Source of the DNA: Hypsibius dujardini
Taxonomy: Eukaryota; Tardigrada; Eutardigrada; Parachela; Hypsibiidae
DNA length: 64,000 nt
Assembly: GCA_001579985.1 (NCBI GenBank)
Contig: LRSR01008470.1
Location: forward strand, 1 to 64,000
Direction: 5' to 3'
Part shown: positions 49,169 to 59,005 of the stretch, one piece after another
How positions within the stretch are numbered: position 1 is the stretch's first letter
Layout: the number at the start of each line of letters is the position of its first letter
Notes under the pieces: model-generated
What the model was told of the DNA's origin: nothing
The model's input: the letters and a program-made list of their open reading frames with translations, nothing else
Database searches by the model: none
Program-made: the position numbers and the translations under genes

Positions 49169-49426
49169 AAGACTAAAACGTCAACGTGTACTAAAAGGCG
49201 CTGGACAAATGGGACGGGGTAGTGTTGTTTAAATATTAAAATATATTTAAAAGATATTTTAATGTTTGAAAAAGCGGCTTTTCATTTTAAATAAAATATA
49301 TTTTGATTTTATTTAACGAGACAAAACCATAAATCGAGATCTCAAAACATATTTTCATTTCAAACCAGTAGATTTGCTTCAAATTTTGAATATTGCATTT
49401 GAAATCCTATAATCCTATTTTAAGTA

Positions 49427-49787
49427 CGAGGTAAAGGCCGTTAACCAGGCCGCTTTTAGAAATCGTAACTTAACCAGGCCGCTTTTTTCAACGTTGATTT
49501 CCCGGCGCTGCAGTGCTGCCATGCTATAACAGATGGCCTGAAAACATTCAGAAAAATTCTCTGACCCATTTTAGTTCGTTCCTAAGCCTCACGGTTTGAA
49601 TTTGAGTCCAAAAAAAGAAAGCGAAGAATCTCAATGGAGAAGTGTGCAAGTAGTCCGGTAGAGGCACTACTTCGGTTCCATCTCCCTGGGTTGACTTCGC
49701 AAAAATGACTTATGCGCCACCTGTTGGCCTGCCGGCCTGGTTAAGTTACAATTTCTAAAAGCGGCCTGGTTAACGGTCTTTACCTCG
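49427..49787. mobile_element. MITE, 361 bp, TA target duplication
   Basis: Near-perfect terminal inverted repeats of about 55 bases, tip CGAGGTAAAGGCCGTTAACC on the left and CGAGGTAAAGACCGTTAACC on the right (reverse complement), continuing through AGGCCGCTTTTAGAAAT.GTAACTTAACCAGGCCG. Flanked by TA at 49425-49426 and 49788-49789. No coding capacity. High arm similarity suggests a fairly young insertion. Located between the bHLH and USP genes. Confidence 0.9.
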
Positions 49788-50729
49788 TAGTGAAAATTTT
49801 GCTGTTCTTTAAAATAAAGTAGTTCTTTTATTTAAATAAATTTTAACGGTGCATTTAAATTGTTTATTATTATATTTATATTTCAAGACGATATTTAAGC
49901 AACATTAAATGGAATGGCGATTTGGTTGAGGCATCAGTAAAACTTGTTTCCCCTCGCCATAGTGCCCCGCAAGTGCGGTGTAATGATGGTGGAGTACAAG
50001 TTAGTGCTGTTTAACATTTAACATTTACCAAGTAACAAGTAACATTTAACATTTAACAAGTATTTTTTAAATGGCTCCAAAAGCAGCTTTTCATTTTGAG
50101 TAACATAAATTTTTATTTTACTTGAAGTCAAAAAATGAAAATTCTTTTTAAAATCATGTTCATTTAAAATCACCAACTTTACTTTGAATTTAAGATTTCA
50201 TGTTTGAAATTTTTTTTAAAAGTTGAAAACGTTTCTTTTGCTCAAAATAAAATAAGTTTTGTTATTTAAATAAACTTTTCTGGTGTATTTGAGTTTATTT
50301 TTTTAATTGTTTTAATTGAGACATTTTCTTTAAACAACACTAGTACGAGGATTTGGATTGACCAAAAGCTGCGTCAATGTAACGAACTGCGACATCTGAT
50401 CTCTTTGCTACATTCGTGGAAAATAGAAGGTCGGCTCAGAACCGGCAACGCCTCCATGTTCAACGTGCACTTATTCTTTCACTTCCACTCCTTCTCTTGC
50501 ATTTGAATTCCCAGTCGCGCAAAAAAATATGACTAAGATTACCGCAGAAACCGGAGGTTCGGAGCAAAAAACCGAAGGGGCTGGAGAACCCGAAAAGCAA
50601 GAAAAAGAACTAGTCGGACATACAAAAAATCTAAAAATCCTTCGTTGACTGAGAGAGGAAAAATAGAGATGGCTAAAAAATTAGGGGCTCGTTTGTTTTA
50701 CTTGAAAGGATAAAAATCCGTTAAATGCA
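49788..50729. other. Intergenic, AT-rich
   Basis: Bases 49800-50330 are AT-rich with repeats of AACATTTAACA and TTTAAAAT type. No gene or RNA recognised. It should include the 3' UTR of the USP gene, which ends at 50730 on the minus strand. Confidence 0.4.
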
Positions 50730-53700
50730 TTAGCTACCGTTCGTCTCGGAAGGCGGAGCTCTTCCCGGTCGCAGGTTCAGTGCCTGCGCACATAACGCAC
50801 ACTCCACCCGATGGAGGTACCGACACGCCGGCATTCCATCAAACAATTCCATGACCCGGTCGAAAACCTCCTGCCGCAGCGGGACACATACTTCCGGGAG
50901 CCGACTGAGGGTCCCGGGCAGGAACAGCCGATGCGGGCAGAGAAAGTCCTGCGCGGACAGCCGATGCACCGCCTGGCTCCACTTGAGTTCCGACCACCAC
51001 TCCTTCCCGACCAGAGGTCCGGCCGGGTCGGAGAAGTCCCCGAAAATTGCGTGCGGAAAAAGCTGCCTGCAACGTGGCGACGCCACGGCCTGGGGAGGAA
51101 AAGTTTCTGAGTCGAGGCTGGAAAGGCGAAGGTTAAGAGCAGCGATCTTCTCTGCCTTCTCCGGGTCGAATTTGACGTAGAAGAGCATGTAGACTTCAGA
51201 GTCGGCGATGGTGGAGGACGAGACGGGATTGACGTCGGCGTCGTTGCAGATGTACCATTGGGGAGGAGGGTTGGAGGCGGTGGGGGTGTCGGAGTGATGG
51301 CCAATTTTGACGTAGGATGTGTAGTGGCCGCTGGAGAGCGTCGAGCCGGCGTGGGAGATGACGGACCGGAGCTCGTACTTGGTGGTGAAGTCCACGTTGA
51401 AGGTCGTCGGGTCTAGGAGATCGTCGCAGGGGAAGTCGATTCTGCATAGAAAACAGGTTGTGGTTGGGTTAGTCGACTGGTTCGACGGGGGGGGGGAGGA
51501 GGGGAAGACAGGCAGGCAGACTTGTGGGGAGGCAGGCAGTAAACGAATATGACAAACGGTCAGGCGGGTAAATTAGTTCACAGGCAAATAATTAAATGGC
51601 GACTAGACAAATCAGGTAGACAAATAATCAAGCAAGCTATTGAACAAGAGTTTAACAGGCAAGACCACACTTATCAGAGAGACACATAGATAAATGATAA
51701 GCGGCACCACGGACCCTAGACAGACAATGACTTGATCTTACTGCTGCTATATCTAGGCAGACAGAGCAGCAGTAAGGGGTTGGAGACTGATAGGCAGACA
51801 GATCGTAGGTAGGTAGACAAATATACAGACAGTCAGACAGACCGATAGATAGATTGACAAACAGGCATGCAGGCAGACAAGCAGTCAGACACAGATATAC
51901 CATCGACAGGTATAGGGAGAGAAATAAAAACAGTCAGACAGACGAGTTCCTAAGGAGGGACGGGCCGTTTAATAACCAAGTGGTGAGCCATCATTGTACA
52001 CGGAGAGACTTACAGATCATGAATTTTCCGGTCCGGATTGGAGAAATTTGAGAGGAACGAGGTGCCCGAGCTCTCATACTTGAAACGCTTCAAATGGATG
52101 ATCAACACCTCCGGTAACCGGGAGATACGGATGTTCTTCACCGCGTCCGTTGCCTCGCCACAACCATCACAGTGATACCGATTATCCCCCGTCATATATT
52201 CCGGCTGGAGCTCATGCTTCAGACAGGACATCAGATCGACCCGGCGCTTCGAATTGGGCGCCTTCAGCGACATCCATTTCGGCCAGCGCAGTAAACCCCC
52301 TCCACTCGACTTTCGATCACCACTAAAGAAATGCGAAAAGACAATAAGGATTAATTTAACTATTAAAAATCCAAATAAAAGCAAATAAGTTTACACCGAA
52401 GAATCGTACATATCTGTCTGTTTGTCTATCTATCTATCAAGCTGTGTGGCTATCGGTCTGTCTGTCTGCCTGTCTGTCTGTCCATCTGAAAGATGGGTTC
52501 TTACCTTATACTGCTCGTGCCGTCGTCGACGAAATCGGCCAGCTGCTCAGCCGTCGGGATGGACACCTCGAGCATGCCAAAGCCCTCATAACGAGTGGAG
52601 ATCTCCCCGCAACCGCGGCACTCCACGCTGACTGCAAAATCACCGTAAAAGAGGTCGCGCACGATGCTGCGCCATGTGACGATGCGGCTACGTCGAGCCA
52701 GCGGGTGGTTTATGGCGTGGTGATTTTGGTGACTGCGCGCTTTGGGATGGAGGAGATCGTGACTGGTGGCGGAACTGGTCCGCGAGTGGAAACGACTGTG
52801 ATGGTGCTCGCCGATGGTAAGGGCTTCGTCGCCGGACGGCGAGTAGTCGATATAGGTGTCTACGAAGCCATTTGCCACGGTGCCTGCTCCGGAATCCTAT
52901 GAGATAGGATGGATGGATGAACGGTCAGGGGTGCAGACAAAAAAGGACTGCAAAAACATACAGAAGACGGACAGACAAACAGTCAGGCAGTCAGACAAGT
53001 TGAGCGCCACCAAAACAACAAACAGACAGAGACAGATAGGCATGAAGAGACAAGCAGATAGACAGATCGGCAGACAGGCAAGAAACTAGACGGGCACAGA
53101 GGCTGACAGACAACCAGATAAGGAATAACAGAGAGAAATGCGCAGACAGAAAAGCAGCTTGAAAGACAGACAAATAGATAAACACGTAAGCACCAGGATG
53201 ACAGACAGACAGCCAGCCAGGCAGACAACCAGACAGAGACAGACAAACAAACAGACAGCCTTACAGATAGATGGAAATGACAAATTAAGATATAGAAAGA
53301 CATTCGAGCCAAAAGACAGACAAGCAACCGCTAGTAAGTAGATAACACATACTTCAGTTGAGTCGCAGTCAACGCTTCCATTCATCGCATGTCCATTCGT
53401 GACGGACGACCTAGTCTTATCCAAATCTCCCCTGCCACTGGTCCCATCCAAATTTTCCTCAACCAAGGTATCATCCCCAGCTCCGCCGCTCAACGAGTAC
53501 AATGAATCTTCCGAGATCAAGCTCATGCACGATTCATAGTCCGATTTCGTGCTCGAGGTCGCCATCACATCATCTGCCTCATCAGATGCAGACGAGAAAT
53601 CTTCCCGCCGACCAGCGACACCAGCTTCCGCAATATCCACCAGCTGCAGCACGGGATACTGGAGCTCTTCGTGAAGGCGATCCAACAGACACGTGATAAA

Positions 53701-55462
53701 CTCCTGAGCATCATGTTGATGGCCTAAGAGAAAATAATAAAATGAATGAATAATTTAACAAAATAAATGCAATTGAATAAATGATTTTCAAGTATATAAA
53801 TTGACCAGATATATTTGAGTTACAGTACTAACAAATTACAAACAAAATATCTACGGAGAAAATTTTGTCGGGTAATAAAATTAACTAAGCAATTTTAATA
53901 ATATAAATATACACATGCAGCATAAGCATTAAAAAACAACCAACCTAAAACGAATTGGGGGAATATTCGCCGGATGAGGTTCATTAACCGGCTAGGCGAA
54001 AAGGAGTCGTCTTGACTGCGGAGCATGAGCAGAGTGGAGACCACTTGGCTGAATTCGGCAGCCACGTATGGCGGCAACTTCCGGTTTGGGTGATTGCTGG
54101 TGACGTCACCCTGTATGGATGCAATGTTGTCCTGTCGGTGGGCTGCAGTGGCGTGGAGCTTGTCAAACTGATCCACAAAGTACCCGGTAAAGGGGGTGCA
54201 GGCAAGGAGGGCTTGAATTGCGGCGTTGGCGAAGCAGGTGTTGCCGATGTTGAAGAGTCCCGTGGGAACTAGAAAAGAGGGAAAGGAGATGGCAACTGGT
54301 GAGAGATGAATTAAGCGGCCAATGGGCAAAAAGGAAGGCCAACAGATAGGTAGATAGATAGATAGAGAGGTGACAGGAAACAGTCAGACACTCACGAACT
54401 CACGCTACACACAATACAGGCAGGCAGATTACAGACAGACAAGCACATTAGACAGACAGACACCCAGGCAGACAGACAGGCAGATAGATAGACAACAGAG
54501 ACACTGCGAGGAATGAAAATGGGCGACATTTTGTGGAATCAACCAATCGATCATTAAGAAGTCAGACAGCTAAACGACTCAACTTATCAATCAACCAACA
54601 ACGGAACCCATCTAATATATGCATAAGTCAGTCAATCAATACGGAGTGGACGGAAATTGTCTTTAGCCATCGCAGTTTGCACATTGATGGAAATTACTTT
54701 GGATAAATATGAAAAGAAATCATAAAAAATAATCAAGATACGGCTATTTTCATAAAGAACACTGTCAAACTGAATGGACTTCCGCCGGATTGATTTGTAT
54801 ACACCGAGCCGGAAGTGGCCTGTTCAAGTGCATTCAACACGTTCAGTTCATTTCTGATCCCCGCAAAGTTCAGCTACTTTACCATACAAACAGTAGTGTC
54901 AACTGGCCGAACTTGGTCGGATAATGCAGTGGAAAATCCCCATCCAGTGTCACACATTCCGAATCCATCAATCAATCAATCTACCAGACACCTTCAGTAT
55001 GCGATATTACAACAAAAATCCCCAACCATTCCTACCTCCATTTTCCAGCAGGATCGCCTCGATTTGGTTGTGCAGCGTCTCGTCGGACGATTTATTGGCG
55101 TCCTCCAGATTGAGGCAGTCCACCACGGCGCGTTGCCGTTCCGTCGCGTTGGCGAACTGATTCTGAATGCATTTCAGCAAATCCTGCAGCTGAAACGCCA
55201 AAAATACAACACTTTAAAAACATTCAGAAAAATTACTGGTATCAAAATAAAATCAGGATGATAAAAAGTTTATGCATTTTAATGTTAAAATACTGTAAAT
55301 TCTAACGACCGGTAAGGAGAAAGGTGTATTTCCACTGAAAAATACAGGCTTTGATAGTAATCGGACATGTATTTTTAAATAATATATACCTCCAATAAAA
55401 TTATTTGTGGTGGAAAAAAGCAGTTTCTTTGGAAGAGAATCGCTACTGACCTTCGGAACCAT
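50730..55462 (-). CDS. Ubiquitin carboxyl-terminal hydrolase, USP20/USP33-like
   Basis: Cysteine protease removing ubiquitin. Exons on the minus strand: 55451-55462, 55036-55189, 53945-54268, 53353-53723, 52505-52896, 52014-52322, 50730-51441; all in phase, 757 aa. Catalytic Cys box GLFNIGNTCFANAAIQ (Cys about 67), HDAQEF box, an acidic Ser-rich insert in the middle of the domain as in USP20/33, two CxxC zinc-ribbon pairs (CRGC and CDGC), LIIHLKRF, and the His box SSGHYTSYV (His about 560) with WYICNDADV. A single DUSP domain follows (about 620-740: WWSELKW, DFLCPH, VFDRVMELFDGMPACRYLH). Vertebrate USP20/33 have an N-terminal ZnF-UBP and two DUSP domains; here the N-terminus is a 55-residue helical stretch and one DUSP is absent. 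The first exon encodes only MVPK, so the start is less certain than the rest. Confidence 0.9.
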
Positions 55463-56242
55463 GTTTCCGCGTTGCAAATCGCAACGGCTGTCATTAACAA
55501 CACCAACATAAACCTCCTCACAGAATATACCCCAACAAAAAAGGCATTACATCGCGGGTCGGGTTCTGCCACGAATTTGGGGGATGATATTTCAGCGGTT
55601 ATCTCCCAGATAAGTTTCTTGATTAAAAAAATAGGTAGATTAATTTTCAGGTTGATTCCTGCGCTGTGGGCAAAATATTAACAATCTCGCTGTTTCTGAA
55701 ACTGAACCACTGCGTTGTGCGACGTGTCTTGTGTGGGTTGTTGTCCTATTCCATCAACATCTGGATCCTTGGTGCTCTTTTTACGTCCTACTCCTACTAC
55801 TGTTTACAAAGTGTCATTGAATTAGTCATTTGAGAGGTGTGTGTGGTCGTTGTCGTCATCCCATTCAATACTTTATCTTCTGGTGTGAGTGGTGGATAGA
55901 TTTAAAATCAGCCAGCCATTTTTTGGTAAGATTTCCCAGAGTAAAACGCAGTAAGACCAGACCAATGGCCGACAGCGTTATGTACATACGAGGCAAAAAG
56001 CGTGCGTTAACCAAGTCAAGCTATTTATCTCGGCCGTGCGTACAGCGGTGCAATAGGCACGAGTCAAACGGCTTAACTCGGTCAGCGCAAGAGTTTTGCC
56101 ATGTGTGCAACAGCAGATGGATATGTTCAGAGAAGGGTTCGTCAGTTCGCATCCTTCACCATTACTATTATCAAATTAGTGTAGTTGTTCAAAGAAATAA
56201 AATTAAATAAAAAGGGAGAGATGTTTCTCTCCTTTTTTCTCT
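55463..56242. other. Intergenic, nothing recognised
   Basis: Lies upstream of the USP start and downstream of the Cys-rich gene stop (both minus). Short frames only; the 126-codon plus frame at 55830-56210 has no family resemblance. Confidence 0.4.
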
Positions 56243-58144
56243 CTATTTATATGATGCCGGGTTTGACGACCCCGCCGACACGGCGGGCCGATTCCGCGTG
56301 TCCATCGGGTTAAAGTAAAGATTGTTGAAGGAAGCTTGGTAGCCCGGCTGCGGTCGCAGGCAGATCCAGTTGTACTGCGCACAACTAATTCCGAGCGGGG
56401 AGTTGCACTGTGCTTGAAACAACACGCAATTGTTGTTCAAGTAGAAAACGGATTTGTCATTGTTCGGTACCAAGCAGGCGGGATTCGTTAAGGGGAGTGC
56501 TGCGCTGTTGCTAGGCCCACTGGACACCGACGGAGAGCCCGTGCCTAGGAAATGACACAAATAAAATTAATTCTTTAAACGTAAAAAATGGGTTGTTTTG
56601 CATTAAGTTAGAAATTCCTGGTTTCATTCTGTAAAGGACTGTTAGTTGCCAAATTAACAGCCCTTTACAAAATTAAACCAGGAATTTTTATCTAGATTCT
56701 TAGTTAATTAAAGTATCATGCTGATTTACAAACGCTAAAAATCAGCACAAAACTTTAAATTAGGGAATTATATTTAGCGAAATATGTAATGAGAATCACC
56801 AAAAAAATTCTCTATTATATTTTACAAATTCTGTAGAACATGTTCCTGTTTCAGTTAAATTCGGCCGGTCAGAGATACAATTGTATTTCATGAATCTCTA
56901 TTAAAGTCTATTATAATTGCCTCCTCAATAAATTGAAACTTCCAACGGAGATTTCTAATGATGTGAGATGCATCTCATATGAAATTAAACTAATTGACGA
57001 GCACAAATATCATTAAGTTAGCTTGGTTTTAAAATTTACATTATTTGGGAAAAAGGGTGACTATAGTGTAATAAGAAAACAAACTGGATGACAATAGTAC
57101 AGTCGGGGAAAAAGAGGTCGACGATAAGACTGGCTTGTGACATCATGCGCAGATTAATGTGTTGGTGCGCCAACCAAGACAAACCTAGTTGTTCTGCTGC
57201 TGCCTATCAGTTTTGTCGTGTGAGACTCAACATGTCACAAGCCCCTCCCATCGTCGACCTTTTTTTCCCCGACTGTATAATGGGGTGTATAGGGGGGACC
57301 ATAGTGGTATCCTAAATTCAAAACTAGTTTACTAAATCCTTTTCTCTAATCTGAATTTTGGTTCGGGTAAAAGTGTATAAAATGCCTCTAAATTGACGAC
57401 CACCCGTGAGATGATACACAATCGAATCGGGAAGTGATTCGCCTTGACCATCACAGGAGCAGTATACTTATGGATGGAATATAATCGGACAATATTCAGC
57501 TTACCGTATGAAGAGGATACGGATGTGGAGATGGCAGCGGCAGAAACTGCCGTTTTCGAGCAGACCCTGCACACTAAGTCGCAGGCCACCTGGTCCTTAG
57601 TGCCGCAGAGGAAGACCCAGATGTCGCAGAGGGTCGCGGACACAGCCGCGTCCGTGACGTTCGCCGGTGCGACGGTCGCCGCGGTCGACGCGTCACACTG
57701 CACGAAGCTAAAGAGCTGGCAGTGGAGGGTACTCTTCTGCGTGCACCACAGCGACCACAGCCGGCAGAGAGAGCGCTGCAACACCGCCGGGGTGGCCGGG
57801 GGATTGGGGCACCCCGCGGATGGGGCCGTCACTCCGAGGACGCGGTCGCACTCGAGAAAGCAGTAGCTCTCACAGTGGACCCCCACGTTTACGCAGTTGG
57901 ACACTTGAATCTCGCAGACAGCGCGCGTTTGCGCCGTTACCGGAGCCTTGGTTGTGGTGGTTGGGGGCGGAGTCAGGCCTGTGGGCGTGGCGTATACCGG
58001 CCCGATTCCGGGACCGAACCATTGACCCACGGGTGGGGCTTGTGAGTACTGGGGGTAGCTGTAGCCTTGCCCGATGACCGGTGAACGGTGACAGACGGTC
58101 AAGAGCACCATGATGAGAGAGTAAGTGAATTTATTGGTCAGCAT
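56243..58144 (-). CDS. Secreted protein with four cysteine modules (degenerate Kazal-like)
   Basis: Exons 57505-58144 and 56243-56544 on the minus strand, joined G|GC in phase, 313 aa. An upstream in-frame ATG at 58192 would add 16 residues; I prefer 58144 because it places the hydrophobic YSLIMVLLTV stretch as a normal signal peptide. A Pro/Thr-rich linker (about 40-75) leads to four copies of a C-x6-C-x6/7-C-x6/7-C module, beginning CEIQVSNC, CRLWSLWC, CDIWVFLC and CVLFQAQC. The last is preceded by FYLNNN, which recalls the TYxNxCxLxxAxC core of Kazal domains, so the modules may be decayed or half Kazal domains. Ser/Thr/Ala-rich spacers separate them. Function unknown; no catalytic motif. 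The single intron contains a hairpin and a MITE. Confidence 0.75.
56612..56687. repeat. 76-base hairpin (inverted repeat)
   Basis: Arms of about 33 bases, AAATTCCTGGTTT.ATT.TGTAAAGG.CTGTTA on both sides, separated by a few bases. A tiny fold-back element or the remains of a MITE, in the intron of the Cys-rich gene. Confidence 0.75.
57100..57275. mobile_element. MITE, 176 bp, mariner-type ends, TA target duplication
   Basis: Inverted ends CAGTCGGGGAAAAAGAGGTC and (reverse complement) CAGTCGGGGAAAAAAAGGTC, continuing CGACGAT and, after a gap, GGCTTGTGACAT. Flanked by TA (57098-57099 and 57276-57277). No coding capacity. Intronic in the Cys-rich gene. Confidence 0.88.
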
Positions 58145-58192
58145 TACTGTATTTGGTCGGTTGGATTGTTTGAAAGCGTACAATAATCCCAT

Positions 58193-58658
58193 GGGAAGAT
58201 GGTTTTTGCACTAAATCATTGAAAAGTAAAAAATGCTATATAAAAAATTTACAGGTCATGTAATGTCACATACAGTTACAGGTAGGTGTAGTAAGTGGGT
58301 TAACAGACAAACCACATTTTTATCCATTCCTCGCTTTGATTATTGTTCTTCGTTCTCCTATTCGGTCGGTCACTCTATCTAGTACAATGAACATCAGAAC
58401 TGCCTCAAGTCGTACACGAGAGAAGAGACTTTATGCTCCGCTAATTATGGCAGCCGATGAGAGTGCATGTTTACACCCTGCACAAGCGAAATATATGTTT
58501 CTAAATTTTTGGCGAAGAGCAGCTCAATACTCTGTGCGCCCTAGTTCCGGATTTCGAACGCGTAGACTATAGAAATGTTCTCACTTAGAATCGAATGAGA
58601 GTGTCTGCTGCCAGGTACAGTAGTAGGTACATGTAGTAGCAGTAGCAGTAGCAGTAGC

Positions 58659-58726
<68 letters not shown>

Positions 58727-59005
58727 ATAGTAGTAGTAGTAGTAGTAGTAGTCGTCGTCGTATACTCGCCGTAGTGAAATGTATATTGACCCATTTTTTT
58801 GGTGGCAATCATTGAAACACGAGCAGGATCTTGAGCACTTTTGTTACTGTTTACTGAGTGCGAACTTGTTCTGCGACTATCTGAGGCTTTAGATTGCTTC
58901 GAAACTATACATCAGTCGCATATCACATCAAATTATTCCTTTAACCCCCTCATCGCGATGGCGATTAGGTAAAGATTGTTCTCCCCAAGTTGGCGAATTG
59001 CACAC
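58193..59005. other. Divergent intergenic region
   Basis: Separates the Cys-rich gene (minus) from the P450 gene (plus), so it should hold both promoters. Its main feature is the AGT trinucleotide array at 58632-58760. No TATA element is obvious. Confidence 0.45.
58632..58760. repeat. (AGT)n trinucleotide repeat
   Basis: About forty AGT/AGC/CGT units. Minus-strand frames here translate as runs of Tyr or Thr and are artefacts. It lies in the divergent Cys-rich/P450 promoter region, about 250 bases upstream of the P450 start codon. Confidence 0.95.

Noticed and set aside
58581-58812. Poly-Tyr and poly-Thr frames on the minus strand
   Set aside because: Translations of the AGT trinucleotide array.
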